From: Actinomycetes bacterium
GTDB taxonomy: Bacteria; Actinomycetota; Actinomycetes; Actinomycetales; Dermatophilaceae
Direction of reading: 5' to 3'
Length of the DNA stretch: 64,000 nucleotides
Assembly (NCBI GenBank): GCA_029778715.1
Contig: JAKOPT010000045.1
Span: 62,001 to 126,000 of the forward strand
Below, in pieces: positions 16,185-25,402 of this stretch. The translations under genes were made by a program, and so were the position numbers. Below the pieces are notes generated by a model. That model was not told where the DNA came from and searched no databases. It saw only the letters and a program-made list of their open reading frames with translations. The first letter of the stretch is position 1. Each line of letters begins with the position of its first letter.

Positions 16185-17660
16185 ATGAAAGCGAGCCACC
16201 CCATGGCCGACATCGTCATTCTCGGGGCGGGGGTGTCGGGTCACACCGCCGCGTTGCATCTGAGCCGGCTCCTGCCCAAAGGGCACAAGGTCACCGTGGT
16301 GTCGCCGAACTCCCAGTGGAACTGGATCCCCAGCAACATCTGGGTCGGAGTGGGCAAGATGACCAAGAAGGACGTCGTCTTCCCCCTTGCTCCGGTCTAC
16401 GCCCGCAAGGGCATCGACTTCGTCCAGGCCAAGGCGACGAGCCTGTGGCCCCGCGGCGACGCCGACGACCCACGCCCCGCCGTCGAAGTCGAGCACACCA
16501 GCGACTCCCGCCGGGGACAGACCGAGCGGATCCGCTACGACTACCTCGTCAACGCGACCGGCCCGCAGCTGAAGTTCCAGATGACGCAGGGCCTCGGGCC
16601 GCACGGCGGACACACGGTGTCGGTGTGTACGGCCGAGCACGCCGTCGATGCCGCCGCGGCGCTCGCCGAGACCATCGCCACCCTCAAGGCCGGGACACCG
16701 CAGACGCTCGTCGTCGGCATGGGTCATGGCACCTGCACCTGCGAGGGCGCGGCCTTCGAGTACGTCTTCAACGTCGACCACGAGCTCCGTCAGGCCGGCG
16801 TGCGCGACCGGGCCCGCCTGGTCTACCTCACCAACGAGAAGGAACTCGGCGACTTCGGTGTCGGCGGGATGACGTTCGCCGAGAGCGGCTTCGAGACCAC
16901 GTCCGAATTGTGGACGGGCTCGCTCTTCCGCGAGCGCGGCGTCGAGGCCATCCTCGGCGCGCACGTCGACAAGGTCGAGCCGGGCGTCGTCCACTACGAG
17001 ACCCTCGACGGGACGCGGCATACCCTCGACTTCGACTTCGGGATGCTCCTGCCGCCCTTCGGCGGGGTGCCGCTCACCGCCCACGACCGCGACGGCAGCG
17101 ACATCACCAGCGAGTTGTTCGCGCCCAGCGGCTTCATGAAGGTCGACGCCGACTACACCGCCAAGCCCTACGAGGAGTGGCGCGCTGCCGACTGGCCGAA
17201 GACGTATCAGGCGGTGGGATACGACAACATCTGGGCGGTCGGGATCGCGTTCGCGCCGCCGCACCAGATCTCGCGCCCGCACAAGTCGCCCAACGGCACC
17301 GTGATTGCCCCCTCGCCGCCGCGCACCGGTATGCCATCCGGCGTCATGGGCAAGACCGCCGCCTTGAGCATCGTGGACCGGATCAAGCGGGGGCCGAGCG
17401 CTCCCAACCACGAGGCGTCGATGGCCAACATGGGCGCCGCCTGCGTCGCCTCGGCCGGCACCGGCATGCGCACCGGCTCGGCGGCGGCGATGACGATGAT
17501 GCCCGTCGTCCCCGACTACGAGACGTATCGCACCGGGCGCAGCCTCGAGGACACCCGCGGCGAGATCGGTCTGTCCGGACACTGGGTCAAGCTGATGCTG
17601 CACTACCTGTTCATTCACAAGGCCAAGGGCCGGCTCGGCTGGCAGTTCATCCCGGAGTGA
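16185..17660 (+). CDS. Sulfide:quinone oxidoreductase-like FAD flavoprotein
   Basis: About 491 residues of the FAD-dependent disulfide-reductase fold. The FAD-binding GAGVSG is at 14-19, a second ATG motif (NATGP) near 123, and several candidate redox cysteines are present: Cys148, the CTC pair at 184-186, and one in the C-terminal NMGAACVAS. The C-terminal amphipathic stretch (HWVKLMLHYLFIHKAKG) suits membrane attachment. SQR-type enzymes oxidise sulfide to persulfide or polysulfide and reduce quinone. With the persulfide dioxygenase and rhodaneses nearby the pathway is coherent. ATG at 16185 follows a GAGG site; ATG at 16203 is an alternative. Flavocytochrome-c-type relatives cannot be excluded. 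The operon continues with a 61-residue protein after eight bases. Confidence 0.85.
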   Translation: MKASHPMADIVILGAGVSGHTAALHLSRLLPKGHKVTVVSPNSQWNWIPSNIWVGVGKMTKKDVVFPLAPVYARKGIDFVQAKATSLWPRGDADDPRPAVEVEHTSDSRRGQTERIRYDYLVNATGPQLKFQMTQGLGPHGGHTVSVCTAEHAVDAAAALAETIATLKAGTPQTLVVGMGHGTCTCEGAAFEYVFNVDHELRQAGVRDRARLVYLTNEKELGDFGVGGMTFAESGFETTSELWTGSLFRERGVEAILGAHVDKVEPGVVHYETLDGTRHTLDFDFGMLLPPFGGVPLTAHDRDGSDITSELFAPSGFMKVDADYTAKPYEEWRAADWPKTYQAVGYDNIWAVGIAFAPPHQISRPHKSPNGTVIAPSPPRTGMPSGVMGKTAALSIVDRIKRGPSAPNHEASMANMGAACVASAGTGMRTGSAAAMTMMPVVPDYETYRTGRSLEDTRGEIGLSGHWVKLMLHYLFIHKAKGRLGWQFIPE

Positions 17661-17667
17661 GGATTCG

Positions 17668-17853
17668 ATGACCATTCCTACCAACGAGCAGCAGCTGACC
17701 ACCCCGGCAGGTGCGGAAGTCGCCGACCTGTCCAAGGCGCCCATGCCCACCGCGTCGACGCTCAAGCGGCGGCGGAGCATCCTGTTCCAGTTGACCCGGT
17801 TTGCCGTGTTCAACGCCCGGATCATGCGCATGGTGCACAAGGGCGCACACTGA
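17668..17853 (+). CDS. Small basic protein of the sulfide operon, unknown function
   Basis: A 61-residue protein starting seven bases after the flavoprotein stop. The first 30 residues are polar and unstructured-looking; the rest is basic and amphipathic (TLKRRRSILFQLTRFAVFNARIMRMV), which could lie on the membrane surface. No known domain is recognised. A perfect 13-bp hairpin follows eight bases after the stop, closing the operon. Close coupling and shared promoter suggest a role tied to the flavoprotein, for example membrane docking or assembly; that is inference. Confidence 0.7.
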   Translation: MTIPTNEQQLTTPAGAEVADLSKAPMPTASTLKRRRSILFQLTRFAVFNARIMRMVHKGAH

Positions 17854-17860
17854 CGGAGTC

Positions 17861-17890
17861 GTGCTGCGGCCCGACACCGGGCCGCAGCAC
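17861..17890 (+). terminator. Intrinsic-like terminator hairpin after the SQR operon
   Basis: Arms GTGCTGCGGCCCG (17861-17873) and CGGGCCGCAGCAC (17878-17890) pair perfectly over 13 bases around an ACAC loop. It begins eight bases after the small-protein stop. There is no U-tract, as is common in high-GC Actinobacteria. Confidence 0.8.
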
Positions 17891-17991
17891 GGTCAGCCGG
17901 CCACGGCACTGAGTCGAGGCGGCATACCTCCCTCCCGTCATCGCGGCATACCCCCAAGACTCGGAGTCGGCGCCTTGCCAGGCTGCGCGGC

Positions 17992-18007
17992 ATACCCCCG
18001 GGGGTAT
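17992..18007. promoter_or_regulatory. CsoR/CstR-type operator, site 3
   Basis: A second exact copy of ATACCCCCGGGGGTAT, 35 bases upstream of the thioredoxin-rhodanese start. It overlaps a copy of the iterated octamer (CGGCATAC) at its left edge. Its position fits repression of the promoter of that gene. Confidence 0.8.
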
Positions 18008-18042
18008 AGAATGGGGGTGTCCACCCCAGGAGGAGTACACCC

Positions 18043-18741
18043 ATGGCGACCCGCAATCTCACCCAAGCCGACTTCGAGGCAACGATCCTCGGCAACGACA
18101 TCGTCCTCATCGACTTCTGGGCGGCATGGTGCGGCCCGTGCCGGCAGTTCGCGCCGGTCTTCGAGGCGGCGTCCGAGGCACACCCGGACGTGGTGTTCGC
18201 CAAGATCGACACCGAGGCCGAGCAAGCGCTCGCCGGCGCGGCCAACGTCACGTCGATCCCGACGCTGATGGCCTTCCGTGAGGGCGTGCTCGTCTTCTCC
18301 CAGCCCGGTGCGCTGCCCGCCGACGCGCTCAACCGGGTCATCGATGGGGTCCGCGGCCTCGACATGGAACAAGTGCATGCCCAGGTGGCGGCGCAGCGGG
18401 CCCTCATGGACAAGCCGCGCGAGGTCACCCTGACCGACTTCGCCGAGGCATTGGCGGCCGGTGGCGCGGTGATCGACGTCCGCGAACCCATGGAATACCG
18501 CGCCGGTCACGTCCCCGGCGCCGTCCTGATGCCGCTGCGCAGCGTGCCGGAGAAACTCGCCGAGGTGCCAACCGGCCAGCCGGTCTACGTGATTTGCGCG
18601 TCCGGCAACCGGAGCCTGCAGGCCACTGATTTCCTGCGCAGCAAGGGCATCGAGGCCTACTCGGTCGCCGGCGGCACGTCCGGCTGGGCGGCCGGCGGGC
18701 GCGAGATCGTCACCGGCGCACTCCCCACCGCGCAAGCCTGA
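18043..18741 (+). CDS. Thioredoxin-rhodanese fusion protein
   Basis: A 232-residue cytosolic protein. Residues 1-107 form a thioredoxin domain with the classical WCGPC (Cys30, Cys33) and the cis-proline SIPT. Residues 128-222 form a rhodanese domain with Cys185 in CASGNRS. The two halves together suggest reduction or transfer of sulfane sulfur: the rhodanese Cys carries a persulfide and the dithiol releases it as sulfide or regenerates the carrier. AGGAGGAG precedes the ATG strongly. Its own upstream palindrome links it to the persulfide dioxygenase and SQR operons. No further gene is obviously co-transcribed. Confidence 0.9.
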   Translation: MATRNLTQADFEATILGNDIVLIDFWAAWCGPCRQFAPVFEAASEAHPDVVFAKIDTEAEQALAGAANVTSIPTLMAFREGVLVFSQPGALPADALNRVIDGVRGLDMEQVHAQVAAQRALMDKPREVTLTDFAEALAAGGAVIDVREPMEYRAGHVPGAVLMPLRSVPEKLAEVPTGQPVYVICASGNRSLQATDFLRSKGIEAYSVAGGTSGWAAGGREIVTGALPTAQA

Positions 18742-18773
18742 GGGTCGGGCGGCGGCATACGGTTGCTTGCCGC

Positions 18774-19391
18774 TCATCCCTCCGGGAGGTGGGTGATGTC
18801 GTATGCCGCGAGCAGCGCCCGGATGGCGCGCGCGGCCGTGTCGCGGTCCCAGTGGCGCATCCGGGAGGCGAGTTCGGCGTCCAGGTGGTCGGCGTCGCCG
18901 ACGATTTGGCCGGTCGCGAAGGTGGCGAATCCGAAGACGAAGGCAATGACCGACTGCCATACGGCGACCGCGTCATCCTCGCTCAGGCCAGTCGCGACGA
19001 GATAGGGCAAGCCCTCGGCGGGATCGGTGTCGAGGTGGCGCGCCGCCATGGGCAGCACGTGGGGATGGGCCACGAGCAGGTCGAGATAGGCGAGGAAGAC
19101 TACTTCCATGATGTCCCGCCAGGTCGTCGGCATCGGATCGGGGATGACAATGCCGGCGCGCATCACCCCCACGGCACCGTCGAGCACGGCCTGCTTGTTG
19201 GGGACGTGGTGGTAGAGGGAGGCAGCCTCGACCCCGAGGTCGGCCGCGAGGCGGCGCATGGTGAGAGCCTGCATCCCCTCGGCGTCGATGAGGTCGAGTG
19301 CGCTCCGGAAGATCGTCTCTTTGGTGAGCGGTGGGCGCGGCGTGGGGCCGCTTCGTGGCGCGGTTGCCACATGGCCCGACATCGCCGTCAT
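18774..19391 (-). CDS. TetR/AcrR family transcriptional repressor
   Basis: A 205-residue regulator with an N-terminal helix-turn-helix (about 23-70: KETIFRSALDLIDAEGMQAL, MRRLAADLGV, SLYHHVPNKQAVLDG) and an all-helical ligand domain. The tyrosine-histidine-histidine recognition helix is of the TetR(D)-like class. ATG at 19391 has an AGAGG site. It is divergent from a putative lipoprotein gene; two matching palindromes lie in the intergenic region (19495-19542) and are the obvious operators. The ligand is unknown. There is no sign that it belongs to the sulfur locus next door, whose palindromes are of a different type. Confidence 0.9.
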   Translation of the reverse strand: MTAMSGHVATAPRSGPTPRPPLTKETIFRSALDLIDAEGMQALTMRRLAADLGVEAASLYHHVPNKQAVLDGAVGVMRAGIVIPDPMPTTWRDIMEVVFLAYLDLLVAHPHVLPMAARHLDTDPAEGLPYLVATGLSEDDAVAVWQSVIAFVFGFATFATGQIVGDADHLDAELASRMRHWDRDTAARAIRALLAAYDITHLPEG

Positions 19392-19494
19392 TGCACCTCT
19401 TCGCTCGGATCGCTCCGGCTTTCAGAACTCGCCGCGCGGTTGAACACGGCTCGGGTCGAACAGGTCCCGCACCGAAGGTGCGCGACCCCTTGAC

Positions 19495-19542
19495 CCTAAC
19501 GCTGTTAGGTGGGATGCTCAAGAGGAGCCTAACAACGTTAGG
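19495..19542. promoter_or_regulatory. Pair of palindromic TetR operators
   Basis: CCTAACGCTGTTAGG (19495-19509) and CCTAACAACGTTAGG (19528-19542) share CCTAAC...GTTAGG half-sites and are 33 bases apart, three helical turns. A TTGACC -35-like hexamer (19490-19495) overlaps the first. Both lie between the TetR gene and the divergent gene at 19556, so repression of the latter is likely. Confidence 0.8.
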
Positions 19543-19555
19543 GAAGGTGGTTGTG

Positions 19556-19981
19556 ATGGCGACCGGACGTGGCGGGCTGGAGAACTCGGTGATGGCGTGG
19601 CCGGCAGGGGAGCATGGCTCGGTCCCTGAGCGACGGACTCGGAGGCGGAAGGTTGGGGTGGTGTGCGGCGTGGCCCTGTGCGCCCTCGTGATTCTCGGCG
19701 CGGGCGGTTGCGCCGCCGGGCCGGGGCTCACCGGGTCCGCTGTCGGACCAACGCCGGCGGGGTTCTGGCTCGGCTTCTGGCACGGCCTGATTGCGCCCGT
19801 CACCTTCCTCGTGTCGCTGTTCAACGACTCGGTGTCCATCTACGAGATCCACAACAACGGCAACTGGTACGACGCCGGTTTCATGATCGGGATCTCCTCG
19901 ATCTTCTCGGCGATGGCCCGCAGCGGAGCCACCCACCAGCAGCGACGCACGATGAGCGCCGGATCCGTCCCGCAGCGGTGA
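19556..19981 (+). CDS. Conserved hypothetical membrane protein/lipoprotein under TetR control
   Basis: A 141-residue protein. A basic leader (ERRTRRRK) precedes a hydrophobic segment (VGVVCGVALCALVILGAGGC) that could be a lipoprotein signal ending at GGC, or a plain membrane helix. The rest carries the conserved-looking block FWHGLIAPVTFLVSLF, then SIYEIHNNGNWYDAGF and a further hydrophobic segment. This pattern is one I know from small uncharacterised bacterial membrane proteins; function unknown. A GGAAGGTGG stretch precedes the ATG. It is the only gene directly downstream of the two TetR operators, so it is probably the repressor's main target. Confidence 0.75.
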   Translation: MATGRGGLENSVMAWPAGEHGSVPERRTRRRKVGVVCGVALCALVILGAGGCAAGPGLTGSAVGPTPAGFWLGFWHGLIAPVTFLVSLFNDSVSIYEIHNNGNWYDAGFMIGISSIFSAMARSGATHQQRRTMSAGSVPQR

Positions 19982-20063
19982 CGATGGGCACCGCGGAGGG
20001 CGTGAGCGGCACTGGGGCCGACGGCATACCGAATCCCGACCAACGCAAGAGATGGGGACAGCG

Positions 20064-20540
20064 ATGACCAAGATCAAGGAGGCGGCGCTGGACTTCCTCG
20101 CCGCCCGGCGGGTGGCCGTCACGGGCGTGTCGCACGCCCCGCAAGGGCACGGCAGCAACGCCGTCTACACGCGCCTGAAGGAGCGCGGCTACGACGTGTT
20201 CGCCGTCAACCCCAACGCCGACGAGGTCGAAGGGGACCCGACCTACCCGACGGTGGCGGCCATTCCCGGAGGCGTCGACGCGATCGTCATCGGGACCGCG
20301 CCGAAGCACGCCCTGTCCACGATGCGCGAGGCCGTCGACCTAGGGATCACCCGCGTGTGGATGCATCGATCGTTCGGCGGCGGCAGCGTCTCGGACGAGG
20401 CGACGGCATACGGGCGCGAGCACGGGGTGACCGTGATCGACGGCGGCTGCCCGCTGATGTTCGGGCCCACCGCCGACACCGGGCACAAGATCATGTGCGC
20501 GATGATGCGCTTGAGCGGCAAGGTGCCACGCACGGTCTGA
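20064..20540 (+). CDS. CoA-binding domain protein (YccU-like)
   Basis: A 158-residue Rossmann-like protein. The phosphate-binding region VAVTGVSHAPQGHGSNAV, the strand GYDVFAVNPNA, TYPTVAAIPGGVDAIVIG and the C-terminal GCPLMFGPTAD are typical of small CoA-binding proteins related to the N-terminal domain of succinyl-CoA synthetase alpha. The biological role of the stand-alone family is not established. ATG at 20064 is chosen over 20052 because a GGGGA stretch lies at the right distance. It follows the TetR target by 82 bases on the same strand and may be co-transcribed with it. Confidence 0.85.
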   Translation: MTKIKEAALDFLAARRVAVTGVSHAPQGHGSNAVYTRLKERGYDVFAVNPNADEVEGDPTYPTVAAIPGGVDAIVIGTAPKHALSTMREAVDLGITRVWMHRSFGGGSVSDEATAYGREHGVTVIDGGCPLMFGPTADTGHKIMCAMMRLSGKVPRTV

Positions 20541-20600
20541 CGGTGCGGCAGCCTGACCGCGGCATACAGCGGCGGTCGACGGGCGCGGCATACGCTCGGC

Positions 20601-21023
20601 TCACGGGGCGAGGCCGGCCCACTCCGCGTCGGTGAGCAGCCGGGAGCGGATCAGGAACCGCTGGCCGGTGGGTGCCTCGACGGAGAAGCCGGCCCCGCGG
20701 CCCGGCACCACATCGATGGTGAGGTGCGTGTGCTTCCAGTACTCGAACTGCGCCACCGACATCCACACGGGCACCGCGCGATCCAGGCCGACGTCGAGGT
20801 CGCCGAGGTGCCGGTCGCCGTCGGTGAGGAACAGGTCGCCATCGGGGTAGCACATGGGCGCCGAGCCGTCGCAACACCCGCCAGACTGGTGGAACATGAG
20901 CGGCCCATGGCGGAGCGTCAGGTCCCGCACCAGCGCCGCCGCGGCCGGCGTGATGGCGACCCGGCTCACCCGCCCCGGCGCATCGGCTGGGGTGGGGAGC
21001 GGGGTCGCCTGCTCGTTACTCAT
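20601..21023 (-). CDS. DUF779 domain-containing protein
   Basis: A 140-residue protein with the family's cysteine motif GGCCDGSAPMCY and the blocks FEYWKHTHLTIDVVPGRG and GQRFLIRSRLLTDAEW. DUF779 genes are found next to acetaldehyde/aldehyde dehydrogenase genes in many bacteria, as here: it begins 11 bases after the aldehyde dehydrogenase stop on the same strand. The role is unknown; a metal- or redox-dependent accessory function for the dehydrogenase is a reasonable guess. No strong ribosome site is seen before ATG 21023, which suggests translational coupling to the upstream gene. Confidence 0.85.
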   Translation of the reverse strand: MSNEQATPLPTPADAPGRVSRVAITPAAAALVRDLTLRHGPLMFHQSGGCCDGSAPMCYPDGDLFLTDGDRHLGDLDVGLDRAVPVWMSVAQFEYWKHTHLTIDVVPGRGAGFSVEAPTGQRFLIRSRLLTDAEWAGLAP

Positions 21024-21034
21024 GGGGCAGCGGC

Positions 21035-22558
<1,524 letters not shown>

Positions 22559-22840
22559 GGGCTTCGTCCTCTCGCACTGGCCCGTCGTCGTTGACGGGCT
22601 GCCTCAAGAGTGACCTGCGACACCCCCCTTGACAAGGGGTCGGACCGCCGGCTCGCTCGGCAGTTCTTTCGTCCCTCACAACCCTGGCGCGGCCGGCTCT
22701 TCGCTGACGTCATCGGCAGGTCCATGTCGGTTGCGGGTGTGGCGCGCCTTGCGTTGTTGGGTACGTGATAGTCGTGGGCCACGTCACGTTGGGGACGAGT
22801 AGTCACGTTGTGTCACACCCTGGCGCGGCCGTGGTGCTCC

Positions 22841-23158
22841 CTACCAGCGTGCCTTGAGCACCCGTGACAACTCAGCCTCCGTCGGCAGCCCGCGGAGCGA
22901 TCCGTCGCTGCCGGGGTAGAGCCGGCACGACAGGCTCCACACCGACGGGCCGTCGAACAGGTCAGAGCCGTCGAGGTGGAACGAGGGCGAGCCGCGGAAG
23001 CGCAGCCGGGCGGCTTCGTCCGCAGAGTTGACGACGCGGATGACCGGTTGCTCGCCTAGCCCCAGGGAGGCCACCGTCTGGGCTGCCAGGGCGTATGCCG
23101 GGTCGGTGTGGGGGCATCCGGCGATGACAAGAATCTCGAGCCGTGCTGTCGTCGTCAT
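22841..23158 (-). CDS. Thioredoxin-like fold protein
   Basis: A 105-residue protein starting LEILVIAGCPHTDPAYALA, with the CxHT arrangement found in small thioredoxin-like proteins that have lost the second cysteine of CxxC. A central RFRGSPSFHLDGSDLF strand holds a likely cis-proline (GSPSF), and a second Cys sits in LSCRLYPG. ATG 23158 has GGAGAGG upstream. No partner can be named; relatives occur near mercury- and stress-related genes, but none is here. Its upstream region overlaps the remnant of a duplicated AbiEi-like gene. Confidence 0.75.
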   Translation of the reverse strand: MTTTARLEILVIAGCPHTDPAYALAAQTVASLGLGEQPVIRVVNSADEAARLRFRGSPSFHLDGSDLFDGPSVWSLSCRLYPGSDGSLRGLPTEAELSRVLKARW

Positions 23159-23189
23159 CGTGACCTCTCCAACGTCGCGAGGGGTGCGC

Positions 23190-23325
23190 CTCCCGGCCCC
23201 GCCACGGTTGGCGGGGGAGTGTCGATCGGCGAGGTGGAGTGCCGGTCTGTCGACCAGCAGCCTGCAGGTTACCCGTTGCGTCGACGTACGAGACGCCACG
23301 TTCGCTCAGTCGCCGAGAGTTCAAG
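23190..23325 (-). pseudogene. Frameshifted remnant of the AbiEi-like antitoxin gene
   Basis: Reading the minus strand, this stretch encodes LSERGVSYVDATGN in one frame and then LLVDRPALHLADRHSPANRG in another. The same block is intact in the 24139-25230 gene (LTERGVSYVDATGN, VQVDRPALFLSDRGADADPW). Nucleotide similarity is high over about 120 bases. It is therefore a short, frameshifted partial duplication placed exactly after the stop of the toxin-like gene, probably a scar of recombination between tandem copies. Confidence 0.75.
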
Positions 23326-24142
23326 CGCCCACTTCGTCGAGTAGGTCCTGGGCGAGAATGGCTGTGGCCAACGCGACCGTGGTCGGCTCGCCGATGCCCT
23401 CCTCGGCTCGCCCTGCCATCCACGCAAACACCGCATCTGGCCCGGCAGCGAAGTGCTCTTGGAAGCCGCTGAGCGCGCGCTGCGTCACCGGGCTGCTGAC
23501 AGGATCACTCTTCAGGGTGCGGAACGCGACGCCCAATTGCGCAGTCGGGATGGCGCGAAGGATCCGGTAGATGTCGTGGGCGTCCTTGTCGTGGAGGCGG
23601 TGTGGTTGCTCGAGCCGCTCCAGGAGTTTGTGCATCTTGGCCACGATGAGAGCGGCCGGTCCGGCCACCCTCACGTCGAACGCTCGCATATCGGCCGGGT
23701 CCAACGCAGCCACAGTGTGGAAGGCGTTGTCGACGACGGCCGCCTCCAGCCCGGTCGCGCGGCGCATGGCCCGCTTGCCGTGCGGTGGGAGCCGGGCGCC
23801 CCGCGTTGTCTTGCCGCCTCTACCGGCCAGATCCTCGGGAACCATCAGATCTACGGGTATGCCGTGAGGGGTCTGCCATGCCCCGGGCTGGTTGCTGGTC
23901 GGATTGAGGATGAAACCAGCGGCGGTCATCGCCTCCTCGATCGCGGGGCTGGGCCCAAGACGTCTCGGGTCGAGGGCAAGGTCGCTGTCTTTGGTCACTT
24001 CGGCCAGCGCCACTGAGGCGTGCGGCGTGTGAAGGTAGACAGCCTGGGCGCCGATGACGACGACCGCGTCACGATGGGCAGTCAGGGCTTCGAGGGCGTC
24101 CAATAGCGCTGACCTGGATCGCACCAGGAGGTCATTGATCAT
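23321..24142 (-). CDS. AbiEii-like nucleotidyltransferase toxin
   Basis: A 273-residue protein with a polymerase-beta-type nucleotidyltransferase N-terminus: VIGAQAVYLHT near 29-39 and TKDSDLAL at 50-57, with Asp52 and Asp54 as the metal-binding pair. The second half is helical with LIVAKMHKLLER and KDAHDIYRIL, as in AbiEii/DUF1814-related proteins. AbiEii toxins are nucleotidyltransferases acting in phage-triggered growth arrest. ATG 24142 overlaps the stop of the upstream gene (ATGA), the gene order typical of AbiE: antitoxin first, toxin second. The assignment to the AbiE group is good; whether it is toxic is untested. Confidence 0.8.
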   Translation of the reverse strand: MINDLLVRSRSALLDALEALTAHRDAVVVIGAQAVYLHTPHASVALAEVTKDSDLALDPRRLGPSPAIEEAMTAAGFILNPTSNQPGAWQTPHGIPVDLMVPEDLAGRGGKTTRGARLPPHGKRAMRRATGLEAAVVDNAFHTVAALDPADMRAFDVRVAGPAALIVAKMHKLLERLEQPHRLHDKDAHDIYRILRAIPTAQLGVAFRTLKSDPVSSPVTQRALSGFQEHFAAGPDAVFAWMAGRAEEGIGEPTTVALATAILAQDLLDEVGA

Positions 24143-25230
24143 CCGCGTCCCCTCCACAGCGACTCGTGGGTCTTCATCCAGCGCAGCAATTCTTCAGCCT
24201 CGGCTGGGTTGCGGCCCGGGCCGGTCAGGAGGTCTACGGCCACCTGCGCGGGAGCTGCCAGGATCAGACCGTCGGACCGTCGAGTCGTTCGGACGAAAGG
24301 CGCATTGAGTTCGGGCTCGCCGAGCAGGACGTTAGCGCCGGCCTCCGCCGGGCGGAGCCCCCACAGGGCGGCTGTCGCGGGCGCGTCCTGGGTGTAGACC
24401 ATGGCAGCCCGCGCGGGCGCATACTCAGCCCACTCGGTAGCAGCGATAGTGCCGGTGAAGCAGTACCGCACGCCGGCAGCGGAGTCGGCCGCCATCGCTA
24501 CGAGTTCATCCAAACCGCGTGGGGCAATCCAGCGCGACACCGCCGTGTTGCGGACAAACCCGTAGTCCTCGCTCCATCGGCGCAAGACACCGACCCAGTC
24601 AAGGACGACGACGGCCCCTCGGGATGGGCGCTCCAAGAGGCCCTCTGTCGCGAGGAAATCCACCACCCGGTATGCCGCGCCCGTCGACACGCCTGATGCG
24701 GCGATGAGGTCGCGCATCGTCCATTCGCTGCCGAGGTCGACGACCGCCCGGACCATGTCGGCAGCGGGTGCCCCCTTGAGCGTTCCCCGCGGTCGCCCGG
24801 GTCCCCGCCATGGATCTGCGTCGGCACCTCGATCGGAGAGGAAGAGTGCCGGCCTGTCGACCTGCACCCTGAGGTTCCCCGTTGCGTCGACGTACGAGAC
24901 ACCACGTTCGGTCAGTCGCGCACGAGTCTGCGGCGAGAGATAGCGCGCCCCGACAAGGGCCACTGCGGCGTCGAGCTGAGCACCGTGGGCGATGAGTTGC
25001 TCGGCAAGTGGACCTACGTCCCGACCCTCGACAACCTGCTTCAGTTGTCCGACAACCCGGGCAGAGGATCCATCCGGGGCGCCAAGCGCGAGCACCAGAT
25101 CAGCGGGCACCCGGCCATCCCGCACTTCTGCCCCCTCGGCCAGGGACCACCCGGCAGGCAGCCGGTCACGGATCGCCCCTACTATCAGGCGCGCCAGATC
25201 GCGTTCCCGCGGCGGCTCAACATCGTTCAC
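24139..25230 (-). CDS. AbiEi-like winged-helix antitoxin/regulator
   Basis: A 363-residue protein. The first 150 residues have an alpha/beta layout (ADLVLALGAPDG, VVGQLKQVVEG, LSPQTRARLTERGVSYVDATGN) recalling restriction-endonuclease-like folds. A DPWRGPGRPRGTLKG linker follows, then a winged helix-turn-helix (MRDLIAASGVSTGAAYRVVD, LATEGLLERPSRGAVVVLDW). The C-terminal half is typical of AbiEi-related proteins. AbiEi represses its own promoter by binding inverted repeats; here a perfect 17-base palindrome overlaps the promoter. The start is GTG 25230 without a ribosome site, about seven bases after a TAAGAT -10-like hexamer, so the mRNA may be leaderless. Confidence 0.8.
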   Translation of the reverse strand: MNDVEPPRERDLARLIVGAIRDRLPAGWSLAEGAEVRDGRVPADLVLALGAPDGSSARVVGQLKQVVEGRDVGPLAEQLIAHGAQLDAAVALVGARYLSPQTRARLTERGVSYVDATGNLRVQVDRPALFLSDRGADADPWRGPGRPRGTLKGAPAADMVRAVVDLGSEWTMRDLIAASGVSTGAAYRVVDFLATEGLLERPSRGAVVVLDWVGVLRRWSEDYGFVRNTAVSRWIAPRGLDELVAMAADSAAGVRYCFTGTIAATEWAEYAPARAAMVYTQDAPATAALWGLRPAEAGANVLLGEPELNAPFVRTTRRSDGLILAAPAQVAVDLLTGPGRNPAEAEELLRWMKTHESLWRGRG

Positions 25231-25246
25231 ACCGCTATCTTACATG

Positions 25247-25263
25247 TTCCGCTGTCAGCGGAA
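25247..25263. promoter_or_regulatory. Palindromic operator at the AbiEi-like promoter
   Basis: TTCCGCTGTCAGCGGAA is a perfect palindrome around a central base, directly upstream of a TAAGAT -10-like element (25242-25237, minus strand) that precedes the GTG start at 25230. The placement between -35 and -10 fits autorepression by the antitoxin. Confidence 0.75.
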
Positions 25264-25402
25264 CCCTTCTATTTCTAGGGGTTGGCCCGGTTCAGACGGT
25301 TGCCGCTAGAGCCCGAGGTTCCTATCCCCAACCTCCGCCAAGGGTGGAGCCGCTGGACTACGCCAGCGGCGAACGGGAGGCGAAGCCGACCATCGCAAAC
25401 GC

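Noticed and set aside
10872-18491. Long antisense frames opposite the phospholipase D, persulfide dioxygenase and sulfide flavoprotein genes
   Set aside because: Compositional shadows: no ribosome sites and no domain motifs, while the opposite strand has clear conserved catalytic residues.
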